Source: JAUXFK01 sp034189035 (lineage in GTDB: Bacteria > Desulfobacterota > UBA8473). From it: a DNA stretch of 37,654 bases. The notes beneath the pieces are model-generated. The model saw only the letters and a program-made list of their open reading frames with translations, was not told where the DNA came from and ran no database searches. The stretch spans positions 1-37,654 of the forward strand of contig JAXHVA010000044.1 in NCBI GenBank assembly GCA_034189035.1, in the 5' to 3' direction. Shown one piece after another: positions 7,967 to 16,191 of this stretch (the stretch's first letter is position 1; each line of letters opens with the position of its first letter). Made by a program: the position numbers and the translations under genes.

Positions 7967-8603
7967 AAGCCCTTCGGGCTTTACATTACTCGAATTACTG
8001 ATTTCTATCACAATCATCCTGGTAATTATAACTATGATCTATAGTTCTTTTGCAAGCAGCAGCAATACAATACGCATTTGTAGCGAGAGGATTGAAATTT
8101 ATCAAACCGCAAGGATGACTTTAGAGAGAATGACTGAAGATATAAGCTGTGCTATTGTACCGAAAGATCGAGGGCTCGATGATATTCAATACGGGTTCAT
8201 AGGAGAGGATAGAGAGCTTGATGGAATGCCTGCAGATACCCTCTGTTTTATCTCAACATCTCTTTTAAAATTCACGCAGGGCTTTATAGGATCGGGGCTC
8301 TGTGAGATCGGGTATTCTATAGAGACAGACTCGGAGACAGATGAGTATATTCTTTATAGAAGACAAGATAATACAATAGATGCTGAGATCGATCAAGGGG
8401 GTATCGTTAACGAACTGGCGCAGCAGATAAGGGGAATCGATTTGGAATATTATGATGAGAAAGGGACAAAGTGGGAGAGTTGGAACTTTGATGATAGGGG
8501 CACTCTGCCTAGTATGGTAGAGATCACTGTGTCCTTAGAGGATGAGAACAAGAAGAATATCTATTTTACAACACGTGTTTATCTTGATATGTCAAGGAGT
8601 TAG
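7923..8603 (+). CDS. gspJ: minor pseudopilin GspJ
   Basis: This is a minor pseudopilin of the GspI-J-K tip complex. From ATG 7923, preceded by GGAAGGT (7912-7918), the product has 226 residues. The leader is fairly long (19 residues) and ends SPSG|FTLLELLISITI, with Glu at +5. The helix is followed by RMTLERMTEDIS, DTLCFISTS and a late VEITVSLEDE strand, all usual in GspJ. It overlaps gspI by 44 bases. A 7-bp hairpin (AAAGCCC/GGGCTTT, 7966-7982) falls on the codons of the cleavage motif. Its stop is two bases before the gspK start. Confidence 0.92.
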   Translation: MKGRWNWLHIFQRGKSPSGFTLLELLISITIILVIITMIYSSFASSSNTIRICSERIEIYQTARMTLERMTEDISCAIVPKDRGLDDIQYGFIGEDRELDGMPADTLCFISTSLLKFTQGFIGSGLCEIGYSIETDSETDEYILYRRQDNTIDAEIDQGGIVNELAQQIRGIDLEYYDEKGTKWESWNFDDRGTLPSMVEITVSLEDENKKNIYFTTRVYLDMSRS

Positions 8604-8604
8604 A

Positions 8605-9585
8605 TTGAATCTTCAAAAAAATGAGAAAGGTATAGCCCTCATTCTTGCCCTGTTGATAATCACATTGCTCTTTGTAATGGCTGTAGAATTCAATTACAAA
8701 GCGAGTGTTGACATAACGATTGCCGCCAATATCAGGGATGCGACAAAGGCCTTATACACTGCGAAATCAGGGTTAAATGCTACGATTGCACTTTTAAAAA
8801 GAGATGACAACGACTATGATGCCTTTTCTGAAGACTGGGGAAGATTCGCTGAGCTTTCGAAGACACCATTCTTATACTCACAGTACATAGATGAAGGGGC
8901 GATCCAACTACGCATTATAGATGAATGCAGTAAGATCGATGTGAATCAAATTTTAGTAGATGACTCACCTAGTTTGCAGCAGTTAAAAGCCTTATTTATA
9001 TTATTTGATATTGATGTAGATACTACGGATGCGATAATGGATTGGATTGACACGGATCATAACATTCGAGAGATGGGCGCAGAAGATGACTACTATCAAG
9101 GATTAGAAAATCCCTATCCATGCAAGGATGCTCCAATAGAGATTATAGAAGAATTGCTGATGATCAGGGAGATAACTGAGGATCATCTTTATGGAACAAA
9201 AGTCAGGAAAGGTATAAAGGATTATATAACCGTCCACTCTAAAGGAAAGATAAATATCAATACAGCGGATTCCATAGTATTTCAGACTTTAGGCTATATT
9301 GAGGAAGATGAATGGATCACACCAATCGATGGAGAGACAGCAAGAACTATCATTGAAAAAAGAGAAGAAGAACCCTTCGAAAATATAATCGATCTCAGTA
9401 AAGTGTCAGGTATGGGAGAGATATATGAAAAGATAAAAGGTCAGATTACCGTTGAGAGCCATTTTTTTTCTGTGGATGTAGAGGCAACAGTAAATAAGGC
9501 ACAAAAGAGGATCAAGACAATTATTGAAAGAGAAAGAAAAGGCGGAGAAAATAGTATGAAGATCGTTTACTGGGCAGTGGAGTAG
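8605..9585 (+). CDS. gspK: minor pseudopilin GspK
   Basis: This is the large minor pseudopilin that caps the pseudopilus. The likely start is TTG 8605, five bases after AAGGAG (8594-8599) at the end of gspJ; the frame is open further upstream to 8542, but inside gspJ. This gives 326 residues. The leader ends QKNEKG|IALILALL. As in known GspK proteins, the Glu usually found at mature position 5 is absent (Leu here). The large soluble domain carries YTAKSGLNATIALL and two helix-hairpin-helix-like motifs (GKININTAD, FENIIDLSKVSGM). Use of TTG may lower its expression relative to GspG. Confidence 0.9.
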   Translation: MNLQKNEKGIALILALLIITLLFVMAVEFNYKASVDITIAANIRDATKALYTAKSGLNATIALLKRDDNDYDAFSEDWGRFAELSKTPFLYSQYIDEGAIQLRIIDECSKIDVNQILVDDSPSLQQLKALFILFDIDVDTTDAIMDWIDTDHNIREMGAEDDYYQGLENPYPCKDAPIEIIEELLMIREITEDHLYGTKVRKGIKDYITVHSKGKININTADSIVFQTLGYIEEDEWITPIDGETARTIIEKREEEPFENIIDLSKVSGMGEIYEKIKGQITVESHFFSVDVEATVNKAQKRIKTIIERERKGGENSMKIVYWAVE

Positions 9586-9587
9586 CT

Positions 9588-11210
9588 ATGTTTTTTATTA
9601 TTCCCCATAAGGTCATCGGCCTGGATATAGGTAATGATTCAATTAAGGCGGTTCAGGTTACCGGTGGATTGAAAGGGTATCGAGTAACAGGTTTTGTAAA
9701 AAGGAAAAGACAAGATAGCCAAACCGAAACGCCTTTGTATGATTTAGCAGAAGATATTAAAAGGATGTTCAATGAAGCATCTCTCGAAGGGGATGTATTT
9801 GTATCTTCCATATCGAGCGGATCTGTAGCGGTTCGAAATATAAATCTACCTTTCTCAAATCCCAATAAAGTCCGTCAGGTCATAAACAGTGAAATGGAAT
9901 CTATCCTGCCCTTTTACCTCGATGATATCCTGATTGATTACTCTGTAACGAATAAGAGATCAGTAAATGGAACAGACCTCTTGGTAATGGCTGCCCCAAA
10001 GATGGTCATCAAAGAACACCTTGAAGTCATGGAGAACGTCTCTATAGAACCTCAGATTGTAGATCTGGATTCTTCTTCTTTGTTTTACTGTTTTGATGCA
10101 ATGGGTATTCGTAAAGATGCTGCAGTCGCAATCATTGATATTGGAGCGAAAAAAACCACACTTTGTATCATAAAGGATGGGATTCTTAAGTTTATAAGAA
10201 GCATACCGATCGGGGGGGAGGATATCACAGAAACCATTTCAAAAGAGTTATCCATAGACCTCGACATTGCAGAAGAGAAAAAGAAGATCCAGGGGGCAAT
10301 ATTACTCGAACATATTGAACATGAAGGCAAATCGAAAAGCAGTGATACATACGAGAATAAAATATCACAGGCGATTATAGATACCCTCGATCGATTGAGC
10401 AGGGATATAGATCTTGCATTTTCTTATTATAAAACGATCTATTTTGAGCATGATATTTCAGAGATTTTATTGACTGGCGGATCGTCGAACATTAAAAATC
10501 TAGAATTGTATTTTGAACAAAAGTTTAATGTTGAGACATTACAATTTAGACCTTTGCAGTCTCTTCCAAACTCTCTGTCCGATATCGGTTCCCAAGATCA
10601 ATCTATTATGTCAGGCGCCTTAGGTCTCGCTTTTAAGGGCCTTAAGAGAAGAGGTGCTGGCATAAATTTTCGAAAAGAAGAGTATAGTTTTAAAGAGGAG
10701 TATACGGACATCAAAAAGAATTTGATCTTTATCTTTGCAGGGGCATTTTTGATTTTTTCCCTTTACATGGGAAACCTTTTTACCAATCTTTACCTGAAGG
10801 AAAGACAATACAAAGGACTGAAAGAAGAAATACGACAGGTCTTTATCAAAACATTTCCAGATGTTACAAATATAGTGAACGAGATACAACAGATGGAAAA
10901 CAATATCCGCAAAGAAAAAGACAAAAACATTTCCCTTGGAGGGATACAGGGGACCACATCATTTTTGAGTATTTTAAGGGAGCTCACGATGAGGATTCCT
11001 TCAGAAAAGGACATAAAAATTAAGAAGGTAAAAATGGATGCAGAGGGCATTAGTATCCTGGGTGAGGCCGGTTCATTTGATACTGTTGATAAGATAAACG
11101 CTGCTTTGAATCAATCCAGATTATTGAAAGAAGTTCAGATCAAAGATGCAAAGATGAGTGCGCAAAAGGGTGTGGTGAGTTTTGATTTCAGGATAGGTAT
11201 CGCAAAGTAG
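9588..11210 (+). CDS. gspL: type II secretion protein GspL (PilM/PilN-like)
   Basis: This bitopic inner-membrane protein recruits GspE to the platform. The cytoplasmic part (about residues 1-370) has the actin-like PilM fold, with HKVIGLDIGNDSIKAVQV, AAVAIIDIGAKKTTLCII and ILLTGGSSNIKNLE nucleotide-fold motifs. One transmembrane helix follows (about 379-398). A periplasmic coiled coil (about 405-445) and a PilN/ferredoxin-like end complete the protein. At 540 residues it is longer than enterobacterial GspL (around 400) and resembles a PilM-PilN fusion. It starts two bases after gspK and is followed by gspM, whose product is its usual partner. Confidence 0.88.
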   Translation: MFFIIPHKVIGLDIGNDSIKAVQVTGGLKGYRVTGFVKRKRQDSQTETPLYDLAEDIKRMFNEASLEGDVFVSSISSGSVAVRNINLPFSNPNKVRQVINSEMESILPFYLDDILIDYSVTNKRSVNGTDLLVMAAPKMVIKEHLEVMENVSIEPQIVDLDSSSLFYCFDAMGIRKDAAVAIIDIGAKKTTLCIIKDGILKFIRSIPIGGEDITETISKELSIDLDIAEEKKKIQGAILLEHIEHEGKSKSSDTYENKISQAIIDTLDRLSRDIDLAFSYYKTIYFEHDISEILLTGGSSNIKNLELYFEQKFNVETLQFRPLQSLPNSLSDIGSQDQSIMSGALGLAFKGLKRRGAGINFRKEEYSFKEEYTDIKKNLIFIFAGAFLIFSLYMGNLFTNLYLKERQYKGLKEEIRQVFIKTFPDVTNIVNEIQQMENNIRKEKDKNISLGGIQGTTSFLSILRELTMRIPSEKDIKIKKVKMDAEGISILGEAGSFDTVDKINAALNQSRLLKEVQIKDAKMSAQKGVVSFDFRIGIAK

Positions 11211-11221
11211 GATAAGTGAAG

Positions 11222-11743
11222 ATGAAAAGTATAAAAGATCGAGAGAAGATCGCTATTATCTGCGCAGTAGTATTATTAGCCATATTTTTGTTTCATCAGT
11301 TTGTGTTTTCACGGATGAAAGATCGCTTGGCACTCTTAGTTCGGGTGATTCCCCAAAAAGAGATTGAGCTGAAAGAGATTTTCGATCTGAAAGCCGAGTA
11401 TGAATACTTGAAGAAGAGTAACTTGAAAAAGGGGAAAGAGACAAATACAGATCAAGGCGTTGTTACACTCTCTTATTTAGAAGGGCTCGCTGACAAGGCG
11501 GGGTTAAAGAGTAACATCAAGTATATGAAACCACTGGGTGAATCGAAAAGCGGTCGTTACTTGCAAAATTCTATTGACATAGAGCTTGCAAACGTACCTT
11601 TGGGTAAGCTTGTGAATTTCTTATACGAGATTGAGAACTCACCCAGGGCACTAAAGATCGTAGAGTTGAATATCACTACAAACAGGAGGGATTCGTCAAT
11701 CCTTGATATTGCAATTCAAATCACTTCTTTTGAAACAGTTTAA
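11222..11743 (+). CDS. gspM: type II secretion protein GspM (PilO-like)
   Basis: This small bitopic inner-membrane protein pairs with GspL in the platform. It has 173 residues from ATG 11222, which is better spaced from the AGGA at 11209-11212 than the in-frame GTG at 11216. A basic cytoplasmic tail precedes one transmembrane helix (about 10-30), then a coiled coil (about 35-75) and a small ferredoxin-like periplasmic domain. Sequence identity in this family is low, so the assignment relies on size, topology and its place after gspL. It ends the plus-strand gsp operon. Its stop overlaps the gspN stop coming from the other strand. Confidence 0.8.
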   Translation: MKSIKDREKIAIICAVVLLAIFLFHQFVFSRMKDRLALLVRVIPQKEIELKEIFDLKAEYEYLKKSNLKKGKETNTDQGVVTLSYLEGLADKAGLKSNIKYMKPLGESKSGRYLQNSIDIELANVPLGKLVNFLYEIENSPRALKIVELNITTNRRDSSILDIAIQITSFETV

Positions 11744-12630
11744 ATTCGCAGGGTTTCGAATTCAGGACGCTGGATTGTCCCTTTCAATGGGATAGAATAG
11801 AACCCTCCTTTACCTCTAATATTACGAAACAATGTAAATAGGAAGCTATATTTCCTCATAAAGCCCTGTTTGGGTTTAAAGTGTAGCATTAAGTCTAAAT
11901 TGCTCTCTTTTATCTGTTCAGCTAATAATATCTTTCCTGTCATTACAACATCAATATCCTCTCCATGAAAGGCCATCTTCTTTAAAAAAACCTCTTGTTG
12001 TGTGAGTTCAAAGTCACAATCTACACCTTTAAGTGATATCTCTTTTAACCTAACTCTTTTTATATTGATCCCTTCAATCTTTCCATTGTCAACGAATAGG
12101 GTAATATTTCCACTGAAACCTGGTGTTGTGTTTTCCCTCGCAAAGATATTTACCTTCCCTCTCAGCTTACCTGAGAGCGAAAGGTTTACATCCCTGTTTA
12201 AAAGCGAGTAACGAGTGAGGTCTATATTCTGTATGTCGGCGTTTATAGAGGTTTTTTTGTCTTTCTTTGATTCCAAATTTTTTACGGCTCCTCTTATTAT
12301 ACCGTTATAGGCGTTTATTTCGTAGAAAATATTCCGATTACCAATGAAAATAGCGATAATCTCCAATTTAAGGTCAATCTTCTGAGCATTAAGGATGGTT
12401 ATCTTTTTCTCTTTTGGGTCTGTAAATATCTCTATCTCTTTGAGTGTCAAGCCAAGAGGAAAGAGCGGGCGGACATCTTTGATAGTAAGGGCATATAAAA
12501 ATCTGTTCTCAAAAGAATTCGTGAGCTTATCTTTTAATTTTAGATAGGGGAATTTGATATATATGAAAAGCAAAAAAAGAAGTGCCCCGAATAGGATATA
12601 CCCTGAGTATTGAAATATACGATTTTTCAT
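11740..12630 (-). CDS. gspN: type II secretion system protein GspN
   Basis: This 296-residue protein has one amino-terminal transmembrane helix (about residues 10-28). A beta-rich periplasmic part follows, with AsmA-like alternating strands such as LTLKEIEIFTD, GKLRGKVNIFA and GNITLFVDNGKIEG. This matches the GspN type found in deltaproteobacteria and spirochaetes. The precise role of GspN is poorly known and it is dispensable in some systems. It is encoded opposite to gspM, with the stops overlapping by four bases. It is probably co-transcribed with the DUF3047 gene 34 bases upstream. The assignment combines fold pattern and location. Confidence 0.75.
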   Translation of the reverse strand: MKNRIFQYSGYILFGALLFLLFIYIKFPYLKLKDKLTNSFENRFLYALTIKDVRPLFPLGLTLKEIEIFTDPKEKKITILNAQKIDLKLEIIAIFIGNRNIFYEINAYNGIIRGAVKNLESKKDKKTSINADIQNIDLTRYSLLNRDVNLSLSGKLRGKVNIFARENTTPGFSGNITLFVDNGKIEGINIKRVRLKEISLKGVDCDFELTQQEVFLKKMAFHGEDIDVVMTGKILLAEQIKESNLDLMLHFKPKQGFMRKYSFLFTLFRNIRGKGGFYSIPLKGTIQRPEFETLRI

Positions 12631-12664
12631 ATTAAATATGTCTGTCTGTTTGTATTATATTATA

Positions 12665-13354
12665 CTACTCTTTACATATTCCAATTTTCTTATAGTGCGC
12701 TACTGCCGTGGATTCTGTGTTATCCGAATCTGTCATGAGCCCTATTGCCTTGATACATTCGGGCTTTTCCCCAAAGAGTTTTTTAAAATCTTCATAAACG
12801 TTGACCTTTTCACAAACCCAAGTGTTCAACGGGGAAGACTGATTTCGAAGTACTACGATCTTGGTCTTGTTGTTATATGGACTTTCTAAGGTTGTTCCTA
12901 TGGGAAGTGATGCGCTCCAGACATACTTTATATTCTTCGGTCTGAAACTGCCTTTAAATATCACATAGATCCCAGCCGCGCTGTCTCCAGTTTGCTTATA
13001 CCTTTCATCTCCACCCTCTGGCGGTTCAATGACACGCCATTGCCAAGTCAGTAAAGGGTATTTTTGTAGATTGGATTCAAACTTCTTCGCTATGGAAACA
13101 GCACATTTGGTAGCTTTTGCCTCAAGGTAACCTTCACAACTTGAAACGTCTAACCTTACTGCATATACCTTTTTCCCATCTCCGCCTCTTACCTTCCATC
13201 CTTTAGGAAATGTCCCCACATCGAAAAGGGAGAAGTCTTCTACCTGTATACGAGGTTGACTTTCAGACTCTTTAAAACCTGTAAAAGCAAAAAGAGTTGA
13301 CTCAAAGAAGAAGAGGGCAACAATTATTGAAAATATGTGAATTGCAGTCTTCAC
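12665..13354 (-). CDS. DUF3047 family exported protein
   Basis: This 229-residue protein has a signal peptide (about 1-23) and the conserved DUF3047 core. The core motifs are LTWQWRV.EPPEGGDERYKQTGDSAAGIYVIF, YVWSASLPIGTTLESPY, KIVVLRN and GLMTDSDNTES. The family's function is unknown; members are predicted periplasmic beta-sandwich proteins. The start is GTG 13354 with AGGGT seven bases upstream. It precedes gspN by 34 bases on the same strand, so the two are likely one transcript. A functional tie to secretion is only suggested by position. Confidence 0.8.
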   Translation of the reverse strand: MKTAIHIFSIIVALFFFESTLFAFTGFKESESQPRIQVEDFSLFDVGTFPKGWKVRGGDGKKVYAVRLDVSSCEGYLEAKATKCAVSIAKKFESNLQKYPLLTWQWRVIEPPEGGDERYKQTGDSAAGIYVIFKGSFRPKNIKYVWSASLPIGTTLESPYNNKTKIVVLRNQSSPLNTWVCEKVNVYEDFKKLFGEKPECIKAIGLMTDSDNTESTAVAHYKKIGICKE

Positions 13355-13462
13355 TTCATTTACCCTGAATCGCTAACATAAAGATGTTTCTAATAAATCA
13401 CTCAACTCATTATTTGATAAAATAGATACCTTGTAATCATTTAGCTTGAATCAATAAGGTAC

Positions 13463-13499
13463 TGCTATTAATTAATAGCAATGAGGGTAACACTCATTG
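13463..13499 (-). repeat. two adjacent palindromes after the S8 protease stop
   Basis: Directly after the protease stop come CAATGAG (13479-13485) and CTCATTG (13493-13499), a 7-bp stem with a 7-base loop. Next to it is the perfect 18-base palindrome TGCTATTAATTAATAGCA (13463-13480), sharing two bases. There is no U-tract, so this is not a classic intrinsic terminator. RNA stabilisation or partial termination before the DUF3047 gene is possible. Confidence 0.45.
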
Positions 13500-13501
13500 T
13501 A

Positions 13502-15688
13502 TTAGAAGTCAAGTAATTTCAATTTCCGCCTTCTTTTCAAGATAACTATACTGGGGATTAAAATAAGAAGACAAGAGATAATGATGATCTTATATACCGA
13601 TTTTTCATAGAGAAAAAAACTGACCACCCAGGTTAAAGGAAGCAATCCTATCCTTACCGCGGTTTTTAATGGGTCATATTTACGAATGGAATTCGCAATG
13701 GAGGGGCTGTATCTATAGTAATACGATACTAACTCCTTTGTATATTTGTTTTTTAGAAGGTATCTGTCTCGAAAGTCACGAAGCACCTTCACATGGGGTT
13801 CTATGTGAGACCCGAATGCAGCTGTTGCAATAAAACAGGAATCATCATCCGATGAAGATGCCCTTCTCTTGGTTAAGGCATTCAGCGTATTGATTCTCCC
13901 ACCTGTTAGAGTCTTGTTCATTAATGAACCATTCGTATCAGAACTCTCCAAAATGATATCCTTCACTTCCTTTACTGTCAAATTAGGTTTCTGGCTCAGT
14001 ATCAGCCCTGCCAAACCCGTAACATGAGGGACAGCTGCGGATGTGCCACTTAAATAAGAGTATTCTGTTCCTTCATAGGAGGTAGATGAAGCAAATACAG
14101 CCACATCATCGATATGCCATCCATTACGCCTCTCTGTTGAATCAGTGATAAAATAGAACCTTATATATACTGTACTTTCTCTATCACGGTTCCCCAAATC
14201 TGCAAAGGCAAATACCCAGTCTTCGAGGTACTCTCCTGAAATACTCTCAAAGACCATATCCTCGATCATGATGTCATGATTGACCCAGTTTATACCATCT
14301 GTTGAACTCTGAATATACAACAGATCAAAGTTAAGTTCGGAGATCCCTCTCAGTATAAATACGAGTCTAATGCCCTGAAAAGATGAGAAGTCAAATACAG
14401 GGGCCAGTGCCCATGATTCGTTATCATTGAGATAGAATCCCATAGGACTGTCTGTAAGAGAATATGAATTACTGAAAAATATGGAATCAGAAAGTCCCCA
14501 GGTTCCCTTAATACTCCATTCACTGATGTTACCATCATCAAAATTATCTCCCCATATTGCCTGGATTGTCGGTTGGGTACTGTAAATATTTTCCCCTGGG
14601 GCTCCCAAATCAACCGAGTCGAAACCAAAGTTTGAAAAGGTTGAAAGCTCGTCGTTTGAATCTGTGGATGCAACAGTAATGATATTGGGGAGTTCATAGT
14701 TGGCTGGGTATCTTGGGAATTCATCGTTATCTGTTCCATCGTTTCCTGCCCCTGTAATAAACAGGACCCCTGCTTCATTGGCCTTAGAAATGGCAGCCTT
14801 TTCAAATTCACTGTAATTCTGTCCGGCAAAACTTGCATTGATGATCCTTGCACCGTTTTCTATTGCATAGTCGATAGCCTGGATGATCTTTGAGGTGGGA
14901 AGTTCTCCAAAGGAGTTTCCTGCCTTTAAGACCATAATACGCGCTGTCCAGCATACTCCGGTAATGCCCAGGTTATTATCTCCTTTTGCGGCTATGGTAC
15001 CCGCTATACTCGTTCCATGATTACTAGCATCTATTGGGTCATTGTCATCATCGTAAAAGTCCCAGCCTCTTATGTCATCAATATAGCCATTCCCGTCATC
15101 ATCGATACTGTTATCCGGCTCTTGTGCTTCAGCTTCATTCAACCAGATATTATCCAACAAGTCTGGGTGGTTATAATCAACCCCAGAGTCGATTACAGCG
15201 ATGATGGTATCATCACTGCCTATTGTGATATCCCATGCCTCTGGGGCATCGATGTCCGCCCCGGAGGTACCTGTGATTCCATTGACATCTTGGCCCGTAT
15301 TGTTCAGTGCCCAGAGTTTTTCAAAATGAGTATCGCCTGGAATCCTCGATTGTGCGCAACGTAAATAATTGGGCTCTGCGTATTCAACATCAGGGTCGTT
15401 TTTGTACAGCTCAGCGGCTTCAATGACGCTTACGTCCGAGGACAATTTTACTCGATATACATCGATCGATTTTAATCGCTGTATAGTTCGTATTCCTTGT
15501 TGGCTCTGTGCTGTTCGAATGGCCTGTCTTGATCTGTGGGTTCTATATTTGATTAATAGCTCATGAGGGACATAGCCTAGGCGTGATTTGTTTGGAGAGA
15601 TGTTCTTTTTCGCTGTTGCGCCATCCACACTTGAGATAAAGAAGAACAGGAGAAAAAACAAGATTAAAGATCTTATAATTCGTTTCAT
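13502..15688 (-). CDS. secreted subtilisin-like (S8) protease with CFI-box C-terminus
   Basis: This 728-residue secreted serine protease has a signal peptide (about 1-23). A fervidolysin-like propeptide follows (about 40-108, ELLIKYRTH...DPDVEYAEPNY). The S8 catalytic domain is complete: Asp167 (AVIDSGVD), His224 (NHGTSIAG), oxyanion Asn316 (ITGAGND) and Ser550 (SGTSAAVPH). About 160 residues (378-538) are inserted between Asn316 and Ser550. They look like a jelly-roll/MAM-like beta-sandwich (DNFDDGNISEW...GWHIDDVAVF). A Ser/Asp linker leads to a CFI-box module (Cys618, CFIATAAFGS, then LRDFRDRYLL), a hydrophobic helix (about 699-716) and the basic end KRRRKLK. The start overlaps the stop of the upstream NfeD-like gene by one base (TGATG). 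A type II secretion substrate is plausible but unproven. Confidence 0.93.
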   Translation of the reverse strand: MKRIIRSLILFFLLFFFISSVDGATAKKNISPNKSRLGYVPHELLIKYRTHRSRQAIRTAQSQQGIRTIQRLKSIDVYRVKLSSDVSVIEAAELYKNDPDVEYAEPNYLRCAQSRIPGDTHFEKLWALNNTGQDVNGITGTSGADIDAPEAWDITIGSDDTIIAVIDSGVDYNHPDLLDNIWLNEAEAQEPDNSIDDDGNGYIDDIRGWDFYDDDNDPIDASNHGTSIAGTIAAKGDNNLGITGVCWTARIMVLKAGNSFGELPTSKIIQAIDYAIENGARIINASFAGQNYSEFEKAAISKANEAGVLFITGAGNDGTDNDEFPRYPANYELPNIITVASTDSNDELSTFSNFGFDSVDLGAPGENIYSTQPTIQAIWGDNFDDGNISEWSIKGTWGLSDSIFFSNSYSLTDSPMGFYLNDNESWALAPVFDFSSFQGIRLVFILRGISELNFDLLYIQSSTDGINWVNHDIMIEDMVFESISGEYLEDWVFAFADLGNRDRESTVYIRFYFITDSTERRNGWHIDDVAVFASSTSYEGTEYSYLSGTSAAVPHVTGLAGLILSQKPNLTVKEVKDIILESSDTNGSLMNKTLTGGRINTLNALTKRRASSSDDDSCFIATAAFGSHIEPHVKVLRDFRDRYLLKNKYTKELVSYYYRYSPSIANSIRKYDPLKTAVRIGLLPLTWVVSFFLYEKSVYKIIIISCLLILIPSIVILKRRRKLKLLDF

Positions 15689-16101
15689 CAGTGATTACCT
15701 TCTACGGTTAATTTCAGCCCATCTATATGTATTACAGTTACGGACTCTCCTTCCTCAATATATGAATGATTATCTGTAACATCCGCCATCCAGAGTTCAC
15801 TTCCAATACGAACGTATCCACTGGGATTGAGCCGCTCTTGAGCAATCCCCTCTTTTCCAATCATTGAATGAGCAGCATCTTTAGTCTTTGAATCATAAGA
15901 AGGCCATACAAAAGGAAAAGCAATTATATCTTTTAATATCCAGAGTAATATAATTGTATACTTGGTCAGATTGGAAAAGAGAACGTAGCCTTGCAAACAG
16001 TATAAAACGATGATTACTATTATAAGCACAGGTAACTGGAAAAAAATATACCTAACAAAAATCCTCAATGGAATCCTTTGGTTACTATTGGATCTTTTCA
16101 A
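15688..16101 (-). CDS. short NfeD-like membrane protein (no protease domain)
   Basis: This 137-residue protein has two hydrophobic segments (about 18-42 and 45-65) and a carboxy-terminal OB-fold of the NfeD type: GKEGIAQERLNPSGYVRIGSELW...IEEGESVTVIHIDGLKLTV. It lacks the ClpP-like domain of long NfeD proteins. Short NfeDs usually partner SPFH proteins or other membrane proteases. Here the neighbour is an S8 protease gene, overlapping by one base. The start is TTG 16101, preceded by GGAAGTGAG. The frame stays open upstream almost to the fabH stop, with a strong AGGGAGGAA there but no conventional start codon. The beginning of the protein is therefore uncertain. Confidence 0.8.
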   Translation of the reverse strand: MKRSNSNQRIPLRIFVRYIFFQLPVLIIVIIVLYCLQGYVLFSNLTKYTIILLWILKDIIAFPFVWPSYDSKTKDAAHSMIGKEGIAQERLNPSGYVRIGSELWMADVTDNHSYIEEGESVTVIHIDGLKLTVEGNH

Positions 16102-16191
16102 TATCTCACTTCCGATTACGCCAAAACGTGACGGGGATAATTCCTCCCTGCTTTTATCTCCTGCATTCCAGGACTGAGGCTGAAATTACTC

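Noticed and set aside
7966..7982. 7-bp hairpin AAAGCCC-TTC-GGGCTTT at the gspI/gspJ junction as a terminator
   Set aside because: It lies within gspJ codons for the conserved SGFTLL motif and has no U-tract; gspJ and later genes need read-through.
14350..14853. 167-codon minus-strand frame inside the S8 protease
   Set aside because: It is a shifted frame of the same strand within a domain whose catalytic residues are all in the main frame; no independent start signal.
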